From an uncultured Bacillota bacterium (GTDB taxonomy: Bacteria > Bacillota_I > Bacilli_A > RF39 > UBA660): a stretch of 40,035 nt of DNA. Position numbers and translations under genes: made by a program. A model generated the notes under the pieces. That model was not told where the DNA came from. It did no database searches and worked only from the letters and a program-made list of their open reading frames with translations. This document shows, piece by piece, positions 7,251 to 13,776 of this stretch. Within the stretch, counting starts at the first letter, position 1. Every line of letters starts with the position of its first letter. The stretch lies in NCBI GenBank assembly GCA_946630315.1, contig CAMOYT010000009.1:1-40035 (forward strand), given 5' to 3'.

Positions 7251-8573
7251 ATGAATAGTAAATTTAATGAATTAAGAGATAAGTATTTAGAAATTATTTA
7301 TAGAAAATATGATATTTCATATGATGAAGAGTATATGAGTATTAAATATACTTTTGAAATACCTAATTTAAAAGTATTTGAACCTACTATTAGTATTTTA
7401 AAAAAAGATATTTGCAATAATAATATAGATAATAATTTATTAAATTCTATGGTATTTAGAATAGGATTAATAGAATTAATTAGTTATTATAAATGTGTAT
7501 GTCCTAAAAATATTGTATTAGAAGCTGGTTATTTAGAAGAAGATGAAAAAGAGTGGTTTAAGAAATTATACTTAAATGGATTAAGTGAATTTTTTTATGT
7601 TAATAATATAAAAGTTGATAATGATATATTTGAATTTATAAATAAAGGTAAGAAGATAGATAGTTTTAATATTGATTATTCTGGATCTGGTAATTTAATT
7701 CCTATAGGTGGAGGAAAAGACTCTATTGTTACATTAGAGTTATTAAAGAATTATGATAATAAGTGTTTTGCTATTAATCCTAAACAAGTACATTTAGATT
7801 GTTGCGAAGAAGTAGAATTATATAGTGTTAAAAGAACGATTGATAAGAATCTATTAGAATTAAATGAAAAGGGATTTTTAAATGGACATACTCCATTTAG
7901 TGCTTTAGTTGCTTTTGTATCATATTTAGTTGCTTATTTAACTAATAGAAAGTATATTGTTTTATCTAATGAAGGTAGTGCTAACGAAGAGACTGTTATT
8001 GGTACTAATGTTAATCATCAATATTCTAAGACTTATGAGTTTGAAAATGATTTTTATAATTATACAAAGAAGCATTTTAAAATAGATATTAAGTATTTTA
8101 GTTTATTAAGACCTATTAAAGAAATACAAATAGCATATTTATTTTCTAAGTATACTAAGTATCATAAAGTATTTAGAAGTTGCAATTTAGGTAGTAAAAA
8201 AAGTCCTTGGGAATGGTGTTGTAATTGTCCTAAGTGTTTATTTGTCTATATTATTCTTGCTTGTTTCTTAGAAAAAGATAAGATGATTGAAATATTTGGT
8301 GAAGACTTATTAGATAGAAAAGATTTAGAAGAATACTTTTTAGAATTAATTGGACAAAAAGATACTAAGCCATTTGAATGTATTGGTACAATTGATGAAG
8401 TTAAGTTTGCTATGAATAAGATAAGTGGTAGATATGATTCTTACTTAGTAAAATTATATAAAGATAATTATTATGAAGATGTTAATATAGAATTAGATAA
8501 GTTCTATTATGAAAATAATGTAATAGATGAATATTTAGATGTATTAAAGAAGGAGATTAGTCGTGCAAAATAA
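7251..8573 (+). CDS. murL: UDP-MurNAc-L-Ala-L-Glu epimerase (MurL-like)
   Basis: A 440-residue protein matching MurL, the ATP-dependent epimerase first described in Xanthomonas. It converts UDP-MurNAc-L-Ala-L-Glu to the D-Glu form and so replaces glutamate racemase (MurI). Evidence: a PP-loop-like IPIGGGKDSIVTLELL (GGGKDS at about 153-158), the block IVLSNEGSANEETVIG followed by NVNHQYSKTYEFENDF, and a C-terminal Cys cluster PWEWCCNCPKC (319-329) followed by LFVYIILACFLEKD. These blocks match my memory of the family. The next gene, overlapping by 11 bp, is a MurD-type ligase, exactly the MurD2 partner known from the family. I chose ATG 7251 with AGG six bases upstream; the ATG at 7245 would abut the SD. 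Confidence 0.85.
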   Translation: MNSKFNELRDKYLEIIYRKYDISYDEEYMSIKYTFEIPNLKVFEPTISILKKDICNNNIDNNLLNSMVFRIGLIELISYYKCVCPKNIVLEAGYLEEDEKEWFKKLYLNGLSEFFYVNNIKVDNDIFEFINKGKKIDSFNIDYSGSGNLIPIGGGKDSIVTLELLKNYDNKCFAINPKQVHLDCCEEVELYSVKRTIDKNLLELNEKGFLNGHTPFSALVAFVSYLVAYLTNRKYIVLSNEGSANEETVIGTNVNHQYSKTYEFENDFYNYTKKHFKIDIKYFSLLRPIKEIQIAYLFSKYTKYHKVFRSCNLGSKKSPWEWCCNCPKCLFVYIILACFLEKDKMIEIFGEDLLDRKDLEEYFLELIGQKDTKPFECIGTIDEVKFAMNKISGRYDSYLVKLYKDNYYEDVNIELDKFYYENNVIDEYLDVLKKEISRAK

Positions 8574-9894
8574 GATTATAGAAAAACTTAAAAATTATAA
8601 TAATATTGCAATACTTGGATTTGGAAGAGAAGGTAAATCTACTTATAATTTTATTAGAAAATATGATAAAGATTTATTCTTAACTATTTTAGATGATAAA
8701 GAAATAGAATTAGATGATAATAATACTAAGTATAAGCATTATACTAATGAAGATGATGTATTAGAATTTGATTTAATTATTAAGACACCTGGTATTGTTA
8801 TTACTGATTATTCTGAAGAATCTAAGAGTAAAATTACTTCTCAAATGGAGTTGTTGCTGGAGTTTAATAGAGAAAATGTAATAGGTATTACTGGTACAAA
8901 AGGTAAGAGTACAACTACTTCCTTAATTTATAATATTTTAAAAGATCAATTGGATAAGGTAGTTTTAGTTGGTAATATAGGTATTCCAGTATTTGATAGA
9001 ATAGATGAATTTGATGATGCTATTGTAGTAGCTGAGATGTCATCTCATCAATTAGAGACAGTTCATTATTCTCCTCATATTGGTATTATTTTAAATTTAT
9101 ATTTAGATCATTTAGATCATACTGGAGGAATAGAAGCTTATCATAAGGCTAAAATGAATATTATTAAATATCAAGATAGTTGTGATTATGCAATATATGA
9201 TTTAGATAATAAATATTTAAAAGAACAAGATTTTAGTAAGATTAAGAGTAATATATTAACTGTTAGTTTTAATGATAAAGCTAGTATTTATATTAGTGAT
9301 GAAGATATTTATTTAGATAATAAACCATTAATTAAAAAGAGTGATATTGTTACTAAGTTACAAGGAGAACATAATTTAAAAAATATTATGTTTGCTTTAA
9401 TTGTTTCTAGTATTTTTAAATTAGATATTAATAAGACATTATCTACAATTGCAGCTTTTGAACCATTAGAACATAGAATGGAATATGTTGGTAAGTTTAA
9501 TGATATTGTTTTTTATAATGATGTTATAGCAACAATACCTGAAGCTACTATTAATGCTATTAAAACATTAGGTAATGTTGATACATTAATATTTGGTGGG
9601 TTGGATAGAGGCATTGATTATAATGAATTTATTAATTATTTAAATAATTCTGATATTAATCATTTTATATGTATGCCATCAACTGGACATAGTATTTCTA
9701 AAAGTTTAGATAATAATAGAGTAATAATAGTTAATACTTTAGAAGAAGCGGTAGATATGGCATATAAAGTAACAGAAAAAGATAAGATATGCTTATTATC
9801 GCCTGCTGCTGCTAGTTATGAATATTTTAAAAACTTTGAAGAAAAAGGAAAGAAATATAAAGAGTTAGTTAAAATGAGGAGTAATTCTAAATAG
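8563..9894 (+). CDS. murD2: UDP-MurNAc-L-alanine glutamate ligase (MurD family, probably L-Glu-specific MurD2)
   Basis: A 443-residue Mur ligase with three domains. The N-terminal Rossmann-like part has IAILGFGREGKS (about 14-25), the central ATPase part has GITGTKGKSTTT (about 108-119), followed by EMSSHQLETVHYSPHIGII and a YLDHLDHTGG stretch. The C-terminal part has PLEHRMEYVG and LIFGGLDRGIDYNEF. It adds glutamate to UDP-MurNAc-L-Ala in the cytoplasm. Direct coupling to MurL argues for L-glutamate (MurD2) rather than D-glutamate as substrate; ligase motifs alone do not decide this. The start is GTG 8563, with AGGAG eight bases upstream, inside the end of murL. A terminator overlaps its 3' end. 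Confidence 0.88.
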   Translation: MQNKIIEKLKNYNNIAILGFGREGKSTYNFIRKYDKDLFLTILDDKEIELDDNNTKYKHYTNEDDVLEFDLIIKTPGIVITDYSEESKSKITSQMELLLEFNRENVIGITGTKGKSTTTSLIYNILKDQLDKVVLVGNIGIPVFDRIDEFDDAIVVAEMSSHQLETVHYSPHIGIILNLYLDHLDHTGGIEAYHKAKMNIIKYQDSCDYAIYDLDNKYLKEQDFSKIKSNILTVSFNDKASIYISDEDIYLDNKPLIKKSDIVTKLQGEHNLKNIMFALIVSSIFKLDINKTLSTIAAFEPLEHRMEYVGKFNDIVFYNDVIATIPEATINAIKTLGNVDTLIFGGLDRGIDYNEFINYLNNSDINHFICMPSTGHSISKSLDNNRVIIVNTLEEAVDMAYKVTEKDKICLLSPAAASYEYFKNFEEKGKKYKELVKMRSNSK

Positions 9895-9915
9895 TTGTAG
9901 AAACTCCTTTTTTTT
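9878..9915 (+). terminator. Terminator of the murL-murD2 unit
   Basis: GGAGT and TTCTA pair with TAGAA and ACTCC (a small AA bulge on the 5' side), then eight T. The hairpin begins inside the murD2 coding end. The T-run is also the upstream edge of the next promoter. Confidence 0.75.
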
Positions 9916-9923
9916 GATATAAT
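9915..9923 (+). promoter_or_regulatory. Extended -10 promoter of the first plsC gene
   Basis: TGATATAAT directly after the terminator T-tract. The start codon is 15 bases downstream, so the expected leader is about nine bases and begins with the SD. Confidence 0.65.
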
Positions 9924-9938
9924 TTTCTTGGTGATTAG

Positions 9939-10523
9939 ATGGACAATATAGCGTATTCGATTTTTAAACCATTGGTTTGGTTTTTAGTTAAATTTTTATA
10001 TAGACCTACAGTTATTGGTAAGGAAAATATTCCAAAGAAAGGGGCTTATGTTTTAGCAGGTAATCATACTAAATGGATTGATCCTCCAACATTGGTTGCT
10101 TTAAATAAAAAACAAGTTCATTTTTTAGCAAAAGAAGAAATGTGGCATGGTATTAGTATTGTGGTTGTTAAAGCTATGGGATGTATTCCAGTTAATCGTA
10201 AGATACATGATCATGATGCTTTAGAAGCTGCTTATAAATGTCTAAATAGTGGAAGTAGTATTGGAATATTTCCTGAAGGTACTATTAATAGAACTGATAA
10301 ATTAACTATGCCTTTTAAAATAGGAGCAGTTAAAATGGCTAATAAATGCAATGTTCCACTTGTACCTTTTGTTATTACAGGAAAATATAAATTATTTAGA
10401 AAAGGTGTAACAATTGAGTTTTTAAAGCCTAGATATATTAGTGATGATATAGATAAAGAAAATAAGAAATTAGAGAAAGATATAGCTAAAAAAATAAAGG
10501 AGAGTAAAAACAATGGCAAGTAA
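9939..10523 (+). CDS. plsC: 1-acyl-sn-glycerol-3-phosphate acyltransferase (PlsC family)
   Basis: A 194-residue membrane-associated acyltransferase that puts the second acyl chain on lysophosphatidic acid. The catalytic NHxxxxD motif is NHTKWID (from about residue 42), and the substrate-binding block is GIFPEGTIN. PFKIGAVKMANKCNVPLVPFVITG is the conserved C-terminal part. Length is compact but complete. GGTGAT precedes ATG 9939. The second plsC begins 11 bp before this one ends, so the two are translationally coupled. Acyl-chain preference cannot be read from sequence. Confidence 0.92.
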   Translation: MDNIAYSIFKPLVWFLVKFLYRPTVIGKENIPKKGAYVLAGNHTKWIDPPTLVALNKKQVHFLAKEEMWHGISIVVVKAMGCIPVNRKIHDHDALEAAYKCLNSGSSIGIFPEGTINRTDKLTMPFKIGAVKMANKCNVPLVPFVITGKYKLFRKGVTIEFLKPRYISDDIDKENKKLEKDIAKKIKESKNNGK

Positions 10524-11349
10524 TAAGATGGTAATGTATCGTATTTTTAGAACTGTACTTGGTCCAATTTATAGATTTTGGTATCATCCAACAGTTATTG
10601 GGAGGGAAAATATTCCAAAAGATGGTAGTTTTTTAATAGTTGGTAATCATGTACATATAATGGATCAATGTAATATTATTGGTTCTACTAAAAGAAGAAT
10701 TCATTATATGGCTAAGAAAGAATATTTTGATCCTAAATATAAAGAAGGAAAGTTTCCTTGGTTTTTTAGAAGTGCAGGTTGTATTCCAGTAGATAGAGAG
10801 AAAAAAGATCATGAAGCAGTAGATGCAGCATTAGAAGTATTAAGAGAAGGTCATGCTATTGGATTATTTCCAGAAGGTACTCGTAATGGATTAAAAGATA
10901 AAAGAGCTAAAGAAATATTTGATGAATATAAAATTGAAGGGGACTTTGAAGAGTTTTATAAGATTGTTAAAAAGAATAAAACTAGTTTTGTAGATTATTT
11001 AGAAGAATTATATAAAAAGAAGAAAATAACTAAAGATGAATTTTTAACTAATATAGGTAACTGTGATAGATTTTTACATGAATTGATTGATAAAAAAGTA
11101 ATTAAAGAAAAAGACTATTTTGATCATTTATTCTTAGATTTTAAATTTGGTGCAGTTAGTATGGCTAATAAGACAGATAGCTATTTAGTACCTTATGCTA
11201 TTTATGGTGATTATAAATTTAGAAGTAAAAACTTAGTAGTTAGAATTGGTAAACCATTTAAAGCTAGTGATGATTTAGCTAAAGCAAATGAGAAGTTAAG
11301 AAAAGTAATTACTGAGTTATATGTTGAAAGTTATAAAAATAGTAAATAG
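10513..11349 (+). CDS. PlsC family acyltransferase with helical insertion
   Basis: A 278-residue paralogue of the preceding gene. It shares the openings 'PTVIGxENIPKxG' and 'GCIPVxR', the catalytic NHVHIMD (about 45-51) and FPEGTRN (about 119-125). Between FPEGTRN and the conserved FKFGAVSMANKTD it carries some 75 extra residues (about 130-208) that are charged and helix-forming; the first paralogue has only about six residues there. The insertion does not interrupt the catalytic motifs. The protein probably acts on glycerolipid intermediates, but the insertion may change substrate or partner. ATG 10513 overlaps the first plsC by 11 bp; GGAG lies about ten bases upstream. Confidence 0.88.
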   Translation: MASNKMVMYRIFRTVLGPIYRFWYHPTVIGRENIPKDGSFLIVGNHVHIMDQCNIIGSTKRRIHYMAKKEYFDPKYKEGKFPWFFRSAGCIPVDREKKDHEAVDAALEVLREGHAIGLFPEGTRNGLKDKRAKEIFDEYKIEGDFEEFYKIVKKNKTSFVDYLEELYKKKKITKDEFLTNIGNCDRFLHELIDKKVIKEKDYFDHLFLDFKFGAVSMANKTDSYLVPYAIYGDYKFRSKNLVVRIGKPFKASDDLAKANEKLRKVITELYVESYKNSK

Positions 11350-11365
11350 AATGTCAAATTAGAGA

Positions 11366-11388
11366 AAGTTGCTTAGCAACTTCTTTTT
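11366..11388 (+). terminator. Terminator of the plsC pair
   Basis: AAGTTGC, TTA, GCAACTT and then CTTTTT. Seven base pairs, sixteen bases after the second plsC stop. Confidence 0.75.
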
Positions 11389-11392
11389 GTTA

Positions 11393-11401
11393 TGGTATGA
11401 T
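11393..11401 (+). promoter_or_regulatory. Extended -10 promoter of the alpha/beta hydrolase gene
   Basis: TGGTATGAT (one mismatch from TATAAT), immediately after the preceding terminator and 17 bases before ATG 11419. Confidence 0.5.
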
Positions 11402-11418
11402 AAATATGGTGATTATAT

Positions 11419-12303
11419 ATGGTAAAAAAAGTTGTTAAGGATGAATTTTCTGAATTAGATATATATAATTTATATAGAAGTGTTAGAGAAATATTACATC
11501 CTTCTATTAGTAAGAGAAATATAAGTAATTATCGTATTGTATTTGATGAAGAGTTATTGCCAGTTAGAGTATTTTATCCTAAAAAAGTAAGTAACTTGGA
11601 AAAAGTTCTTTTTTTTATACATGGTGATGGAGTAGTATCTGAATGTAGTGGATTGTATGGGAATATATGTAGTGACTTAGCTGTTAAAAGTGAAAGAGTT
11701 GTTATTGCGATTGATTATGATAGAATTATTAGAGAAAAATATCCAAAAGTATATAATATGATTTATGAAACTATTAAATATGTTTTTAGAGAATTAGTTA
11801 GATGTGGTATTAAAGAGAAAAATATTGCATTAGCTGGAGATTCTACTGGTGGACATGTTGCTTTATATGTAGAAAGATTGGGATTAAAGAAAAAAGAATT
11901 GCATTTTGGAAAAGTGGTATTGTTCTATCCAGTTGTAAGTTTGGAGTATTTTGGAAAAACTAAGTACAAGTCTATACTTGAAAATAGTCGTCATGATTTA
12001 TTACTCGTTGAGCATTTAAAGAGTTATTATAAGAAAGTAATAGGTAAGGAAAAGCTTGATGATATTATGTTATATATACTTCGTATGAGGAGTTTTAAAG
12101 ATTTTAGTAAGTGTTTAATATTTAGTAGTAATTCTGATCCTTTGAAAGATGAAGCTATTGAATTATATGAAAAAGGAAATAAGAATAATAAATGGTTTTA
12201 TCATGAATTTACTTTTGGAACACATGGCTTTTTGAAAAGTAGAGATGAAGAATTAAAAAATGATATGTATAAGATATTAATTGATTTTTTAGATGCACAA
12301 TAG
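11419..12303 (+). CDS. Alpha/beta hydrolase, hormone-sensitive-lipase-like
   Basis: A 294-residue serine hydrolase with the alpha/beta hydrolase-3 layout. The oxyanion-hole motif is HGDG at residues 68-71 (HGGG in typical members). The nucleophile elbow is GDSTGG with Ser142. The acid is probably the Asp of SNSDPLKDEA, and the base is His in FGTHGF. There is no signal peptide, so it is cytoplasmic, acting on carboxyl esters of unknown nature. It has its own promoter and terminator, but lies directly after two phospholipid acyltransferases, so a lipid or acyl-ester role is a fair guess only. GGTGATT before ATG 11419 supports the start. Confidence 0.85.
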   Translation: MVKKVVKDEFSELDIYNLYRSVREILHPSISKRNISNYRIVFDEELLPVRVFYPKKVSNLEKVLFFIHGDGVVSECSGLYGNICSDLAVKSERVVIAIDYDRIIREKYPKVYNMIYETIKYVFRELVRCGIKEKNIALAGDSTGGHVALYVERLGLKKKELHFGKVVLFYPVVSLEYFGKTKYKSILENSRHDLLLVEHLKSYYKKVIGKEKLDDIMLYILRMRSFKDFSKCLIFSSNSDPLKDEAIELYEKGNKNNKWFYHEFTFGTHGFLKSRDEELKNDMYKILIDFLDAQ

Positions 12304-12315
12304 TGCATTTTTTTT
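12293..12315 (+). terminator. Terminator overlapping the hydrolase stop codon
   Basis: ATGCAC, AATA, GTGCAT and eight T. The stop codon TAG (12301-12303) lies in the hairpin, mostly in the loop. Confidence 0.75.
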
Positions 12316-12322
12316 ATTATTT

Positions 12323-12331
12323 TGTTATAAT
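12323..12331 (+). promoter_or_regulatory. Extended -10 promoter of the DUF1003 gene
   Basis: TGTTATAAT 15 bases upstream of ATG 12347, giving an expected leader of only about nine bases that starts near the AGGTGAT SD. Confidence 0.65.
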
Positions 12332-12346
12332 AAATTAGGTGATACT

Positions 12347-12874
12347 ATGGAAAAGAAAAAAACAAAAAAGGAAATTGTAAAATTATTATTAAAGAACAAT
12401 GAGTTGGACGATAAGGATGAAGAAGAATTATTAGATTTATTAGTTGATCAACCAATTAGTATTGATGTAGATAAACAAGAAGATGAGAAGATGACTTTTG
12501 GTGATAGAGCAGCTGATAAAGTTTCAGAGATTGCTGGTAGTTGGGGATTCATTTTAGGATTTAGTTTATTCTTAATTGGTTGGGTAGTATTAAATGGTGT
12601 ATTACTTGCTAATGGAGAAGAGGTTGATCCATATCCATTTATTTTATTAAATCTTTTGCTTTCTTGTATAGCAGCACTACAAGCTCCTATCATTATGATG
12701 AGTCAAAATAGACAAGCTGCTAAAGATAGTTTGAGAAATCAAAATGATTATCGTACTGATTTAAAGAGTGAATTAATACTTGAAGAATTACATGATAAAA
12801 TGGATTTAATATTAAAGAACCAAAGAAAAATATTAAAGAAATTGGAGGCAGATGATGAAGAAAATACTAAATAG
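12347..12874 (+). CDS. DUF1003 family membrane protein
   Basis: A 175-residue protein with a basic, acidic-rich N-terminal segment, two transmembrane helices at about residues 65-85 (WGFILGFSLFLIGWVVLN) and 95-115 (YPFILLNLLLSCIAALQAP), and a cytoplasmic coiled C-terminus. The sequence MTFGDRAADKVSEIAGSWGFI and the following IIMMSQNRQAAKDSLRNQNDY are the signature of the DUF1003 family. No biochemical role is established for the family that I can state with confidence. ATG 12347 is preferred to an in-frame ATG at 12293 because AGGTGAT and a promoter lie just upstream of 12347. It overlaps the next gene by about 20 bp, so the two are probably co-transcribed. Confidence 0.88.
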   Translation: MEKKKTKKEIVKLLLKNNELDDKDEEELLDLLVDQPISIDVDKQEDEKMTFGDRAADKVSEIAGSWGFILGFSLFLIGWVVLNGVLLANGEEVDPYPFILLNLLLSCIAALQAPIIMMSQNRQAAKDSLRNQNDYRTDLKSELILEELHDKMDLILKNQRKILKKLEADDEENTK

Positions 12875-13424
12875 TATATTAATAATTTTTATTGGTTTAC
12901 TTGTGATTGTTTTAACTGGTTGCAGTAAGGAAGATAGTAGTACTACAACTGATACTGGAAAGGATACTGTAGTTGATAAAGCTAGTTCTACAATAAAAAG
13001 TACAGATGATTTAGCTAATAAGTCTGGAATACTTACTTGTACTAGAGAGGGAACTGCATCAGGTGACTTAGTACCTTCTTTTAGTTATGTAATTACTTAT
13101 AGAGAAGGAGAGTTACTTACTCTTAGAGCAATAGAGAAAGTATCTAGTCCAACTGGTACTGGACTTGGGGCTTATTATGATGCTTATCTTGCTATTAATA
13201 AGAATTATGAAGGATTAGATTATTATACAAGTAATGTTACTAAAACAGATACATCTGTTACTCGTGATACATTAATTGATTATGAACATATTGATACTGA
13301 TAAGTTATTACATATTGAAGGTAATGAGGATAATATTATTGATGATAATGGTAAAGCTTCACTTGATATGTGGCTTACTTTAGCAAATAAATTTGGAACA
13401 AAATGTGATGAGTCTCTAGGTTAG
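12855..13424 (+). CDS. Predicted lipoprotein of unknown function
   Basis: A 189-residue secreted protein. MKKILNSILIIFIGLLVIVLTGC is a lipoprotein signal peptide with lipobox LTGC, so Cys 23 should be lipidated and the protein held on the outer face of the membrane. A Ser/Thr/Asp-rich linker follows (about residues 24-55). The folded part has one Cys near its start (GILTCTREG) and one near its end (GTKCDES), which could form a disulfide. I do not recognise the domain. GGAGG lies six bases before ATG 12855; the ATG at 12852 is too close to it. Similar 'GxLxCxR' lipoproteins occur in related Firmicutes as far as I recall, without known role. Confidence 0.78.
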   Translation: MKKILNSILIIFIGLLVIVLTGCSKEDSSTTTDTGKDTVVDKASSTIKSTDDLANKSGILTCTREGTASGDLVPSFSYVITYREGELLTLRAIEKVSSPTGTGLGAYYDAYLAINKNYEGLDYYTSNVTKTDTSVTRDTLIDYEHIDTDKLLHIEGNEDNIIDDNGKASLDMWLTLANKFGTKCDESLG

Positions 13425-13429
13425 AGACT
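13411..13429 (+). other. Hairpin between the lipoprotein stop and the tRNA genes
   Basis: AGTCTCTA, GGT, TAGAGACT followed by the weak T-tract TTCTTG, with the stop codon inside. The tRNA-Arg gene starts five bases later and no promoter fits between them. It may be a leaky terminator or an RNase site rather than a full stop. Confidence 0.55.
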
Positions 13430-13434
13430 TTCTT

Positions 13435-13510
13435 GTTTGGATAGTTTAACTGGATAAAATTTTTCCCTCCGACGGAAGAGATATGAGTTCGAATCTCATT
13501 CCAAACACCA
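13435..13510 (+). tRNA. tRNA-Arg (anticodon CCG)
   Basis: A 76-base cloverleaf with encoded CCA. The acceptor GTTTGGA pairs with TCCAAAC. The D stem GTTT pairs with AAAT (one G-U). The anticodon stem TTTCC pairs with GGAAG (one U-G) around loop CTCCGAC. The T arm is ATGAG, TTCGAAT, CTCAT. Anticodon CCG reads CGG, a codon that must be very rare here because AGA supplies most Arg. It has no visible promoter of its own and probably shares a transcript with the upstream lipoprotein gene. Confidence 0.85.
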
Positions 13511-13511
13511 T

Positions 13512-13585
13512 GCCGATTTAGTACAGCGGTAGTACGCATGCTTGGTAAGCATGAAAGGAAAGTTCAACTCTTTCATTCGGCACCA
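13512..13585 (+). tRNA. tRNA-Thr (anticodon GGT)
   Basis: A 74-base cloverleaf with encoded CCA, one base after tRNA-Arg. The acceptor GCCGATT pairs with ATTCGGC except for a U6-U67 mismatch. The D stem is GTAC/GTAC, and the anticodon stem CATGC/GCATG encloses TTGGTAA. The T arm is GAAAG, TTCAACT, CTTTC. The variable loop is only four bases. Anticodon GGT reads ACC and ACU. The D arm lacks the common GCTC-type sequence, so it is somewhat divergent. Confidence 0.82.
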
Positions 13586-13626
13586 GACTGATACTAATCT
13601 CTAATAATTATGAGATTCAATAAAAG

Positions 13627-13650
13627 ACTAACAGAAATGTTAGTTTTTTT
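13627..13650 (+). terminator. Terminator of the tRNA-Arg/tRNA-Thr transcript
   Basis: ACTAACA, GAAA, TGTTAGT and seven T. The same hairpin follows the third tRNA gene at 15899. Between the CCA end and this site lies another small dyad, AATCTC...GAGATT. Confidence 0.8.
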
Positions 13651-13704
13651 GGTTTACACTCTTAATAATGAAATTATTGTTTTATACTTTTATATAAAAG
13701 AAGG

Positions 13705-13731
13705 GAATCTATGAAAATATAGATTCTTTTT
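13705..13731 (+). terminator. Second, unexplained terminator-like hairpin
   Basis: GAATCTAT pairs with ATAGATTC and is followed by TTTTTAATTCTTTTT. No gene ends between this hairpin and the tRNA terminator at 13627-13650. It could end a short untranslated RNA starting near 13690 (TATACT at 13683-13688) or back up the first terminator. Confidence 0.55.
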
Positions 13732-13742
13732 AATTCTTTTTA

Positions 13743-13751
13743 TGTTATAAT
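13743..13751 (+). promoter_or_regulatory. Extended -10 promoter of the GH10-like gene
   Basis: TGTTATAAT, 25 bases upstream of ATG 13777, with GAGGAGG in the leader as SD. Confidence 0.65.
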
Positions 13752-13776
13752 GAGTTTAGTATAGAGGAGGAATATT

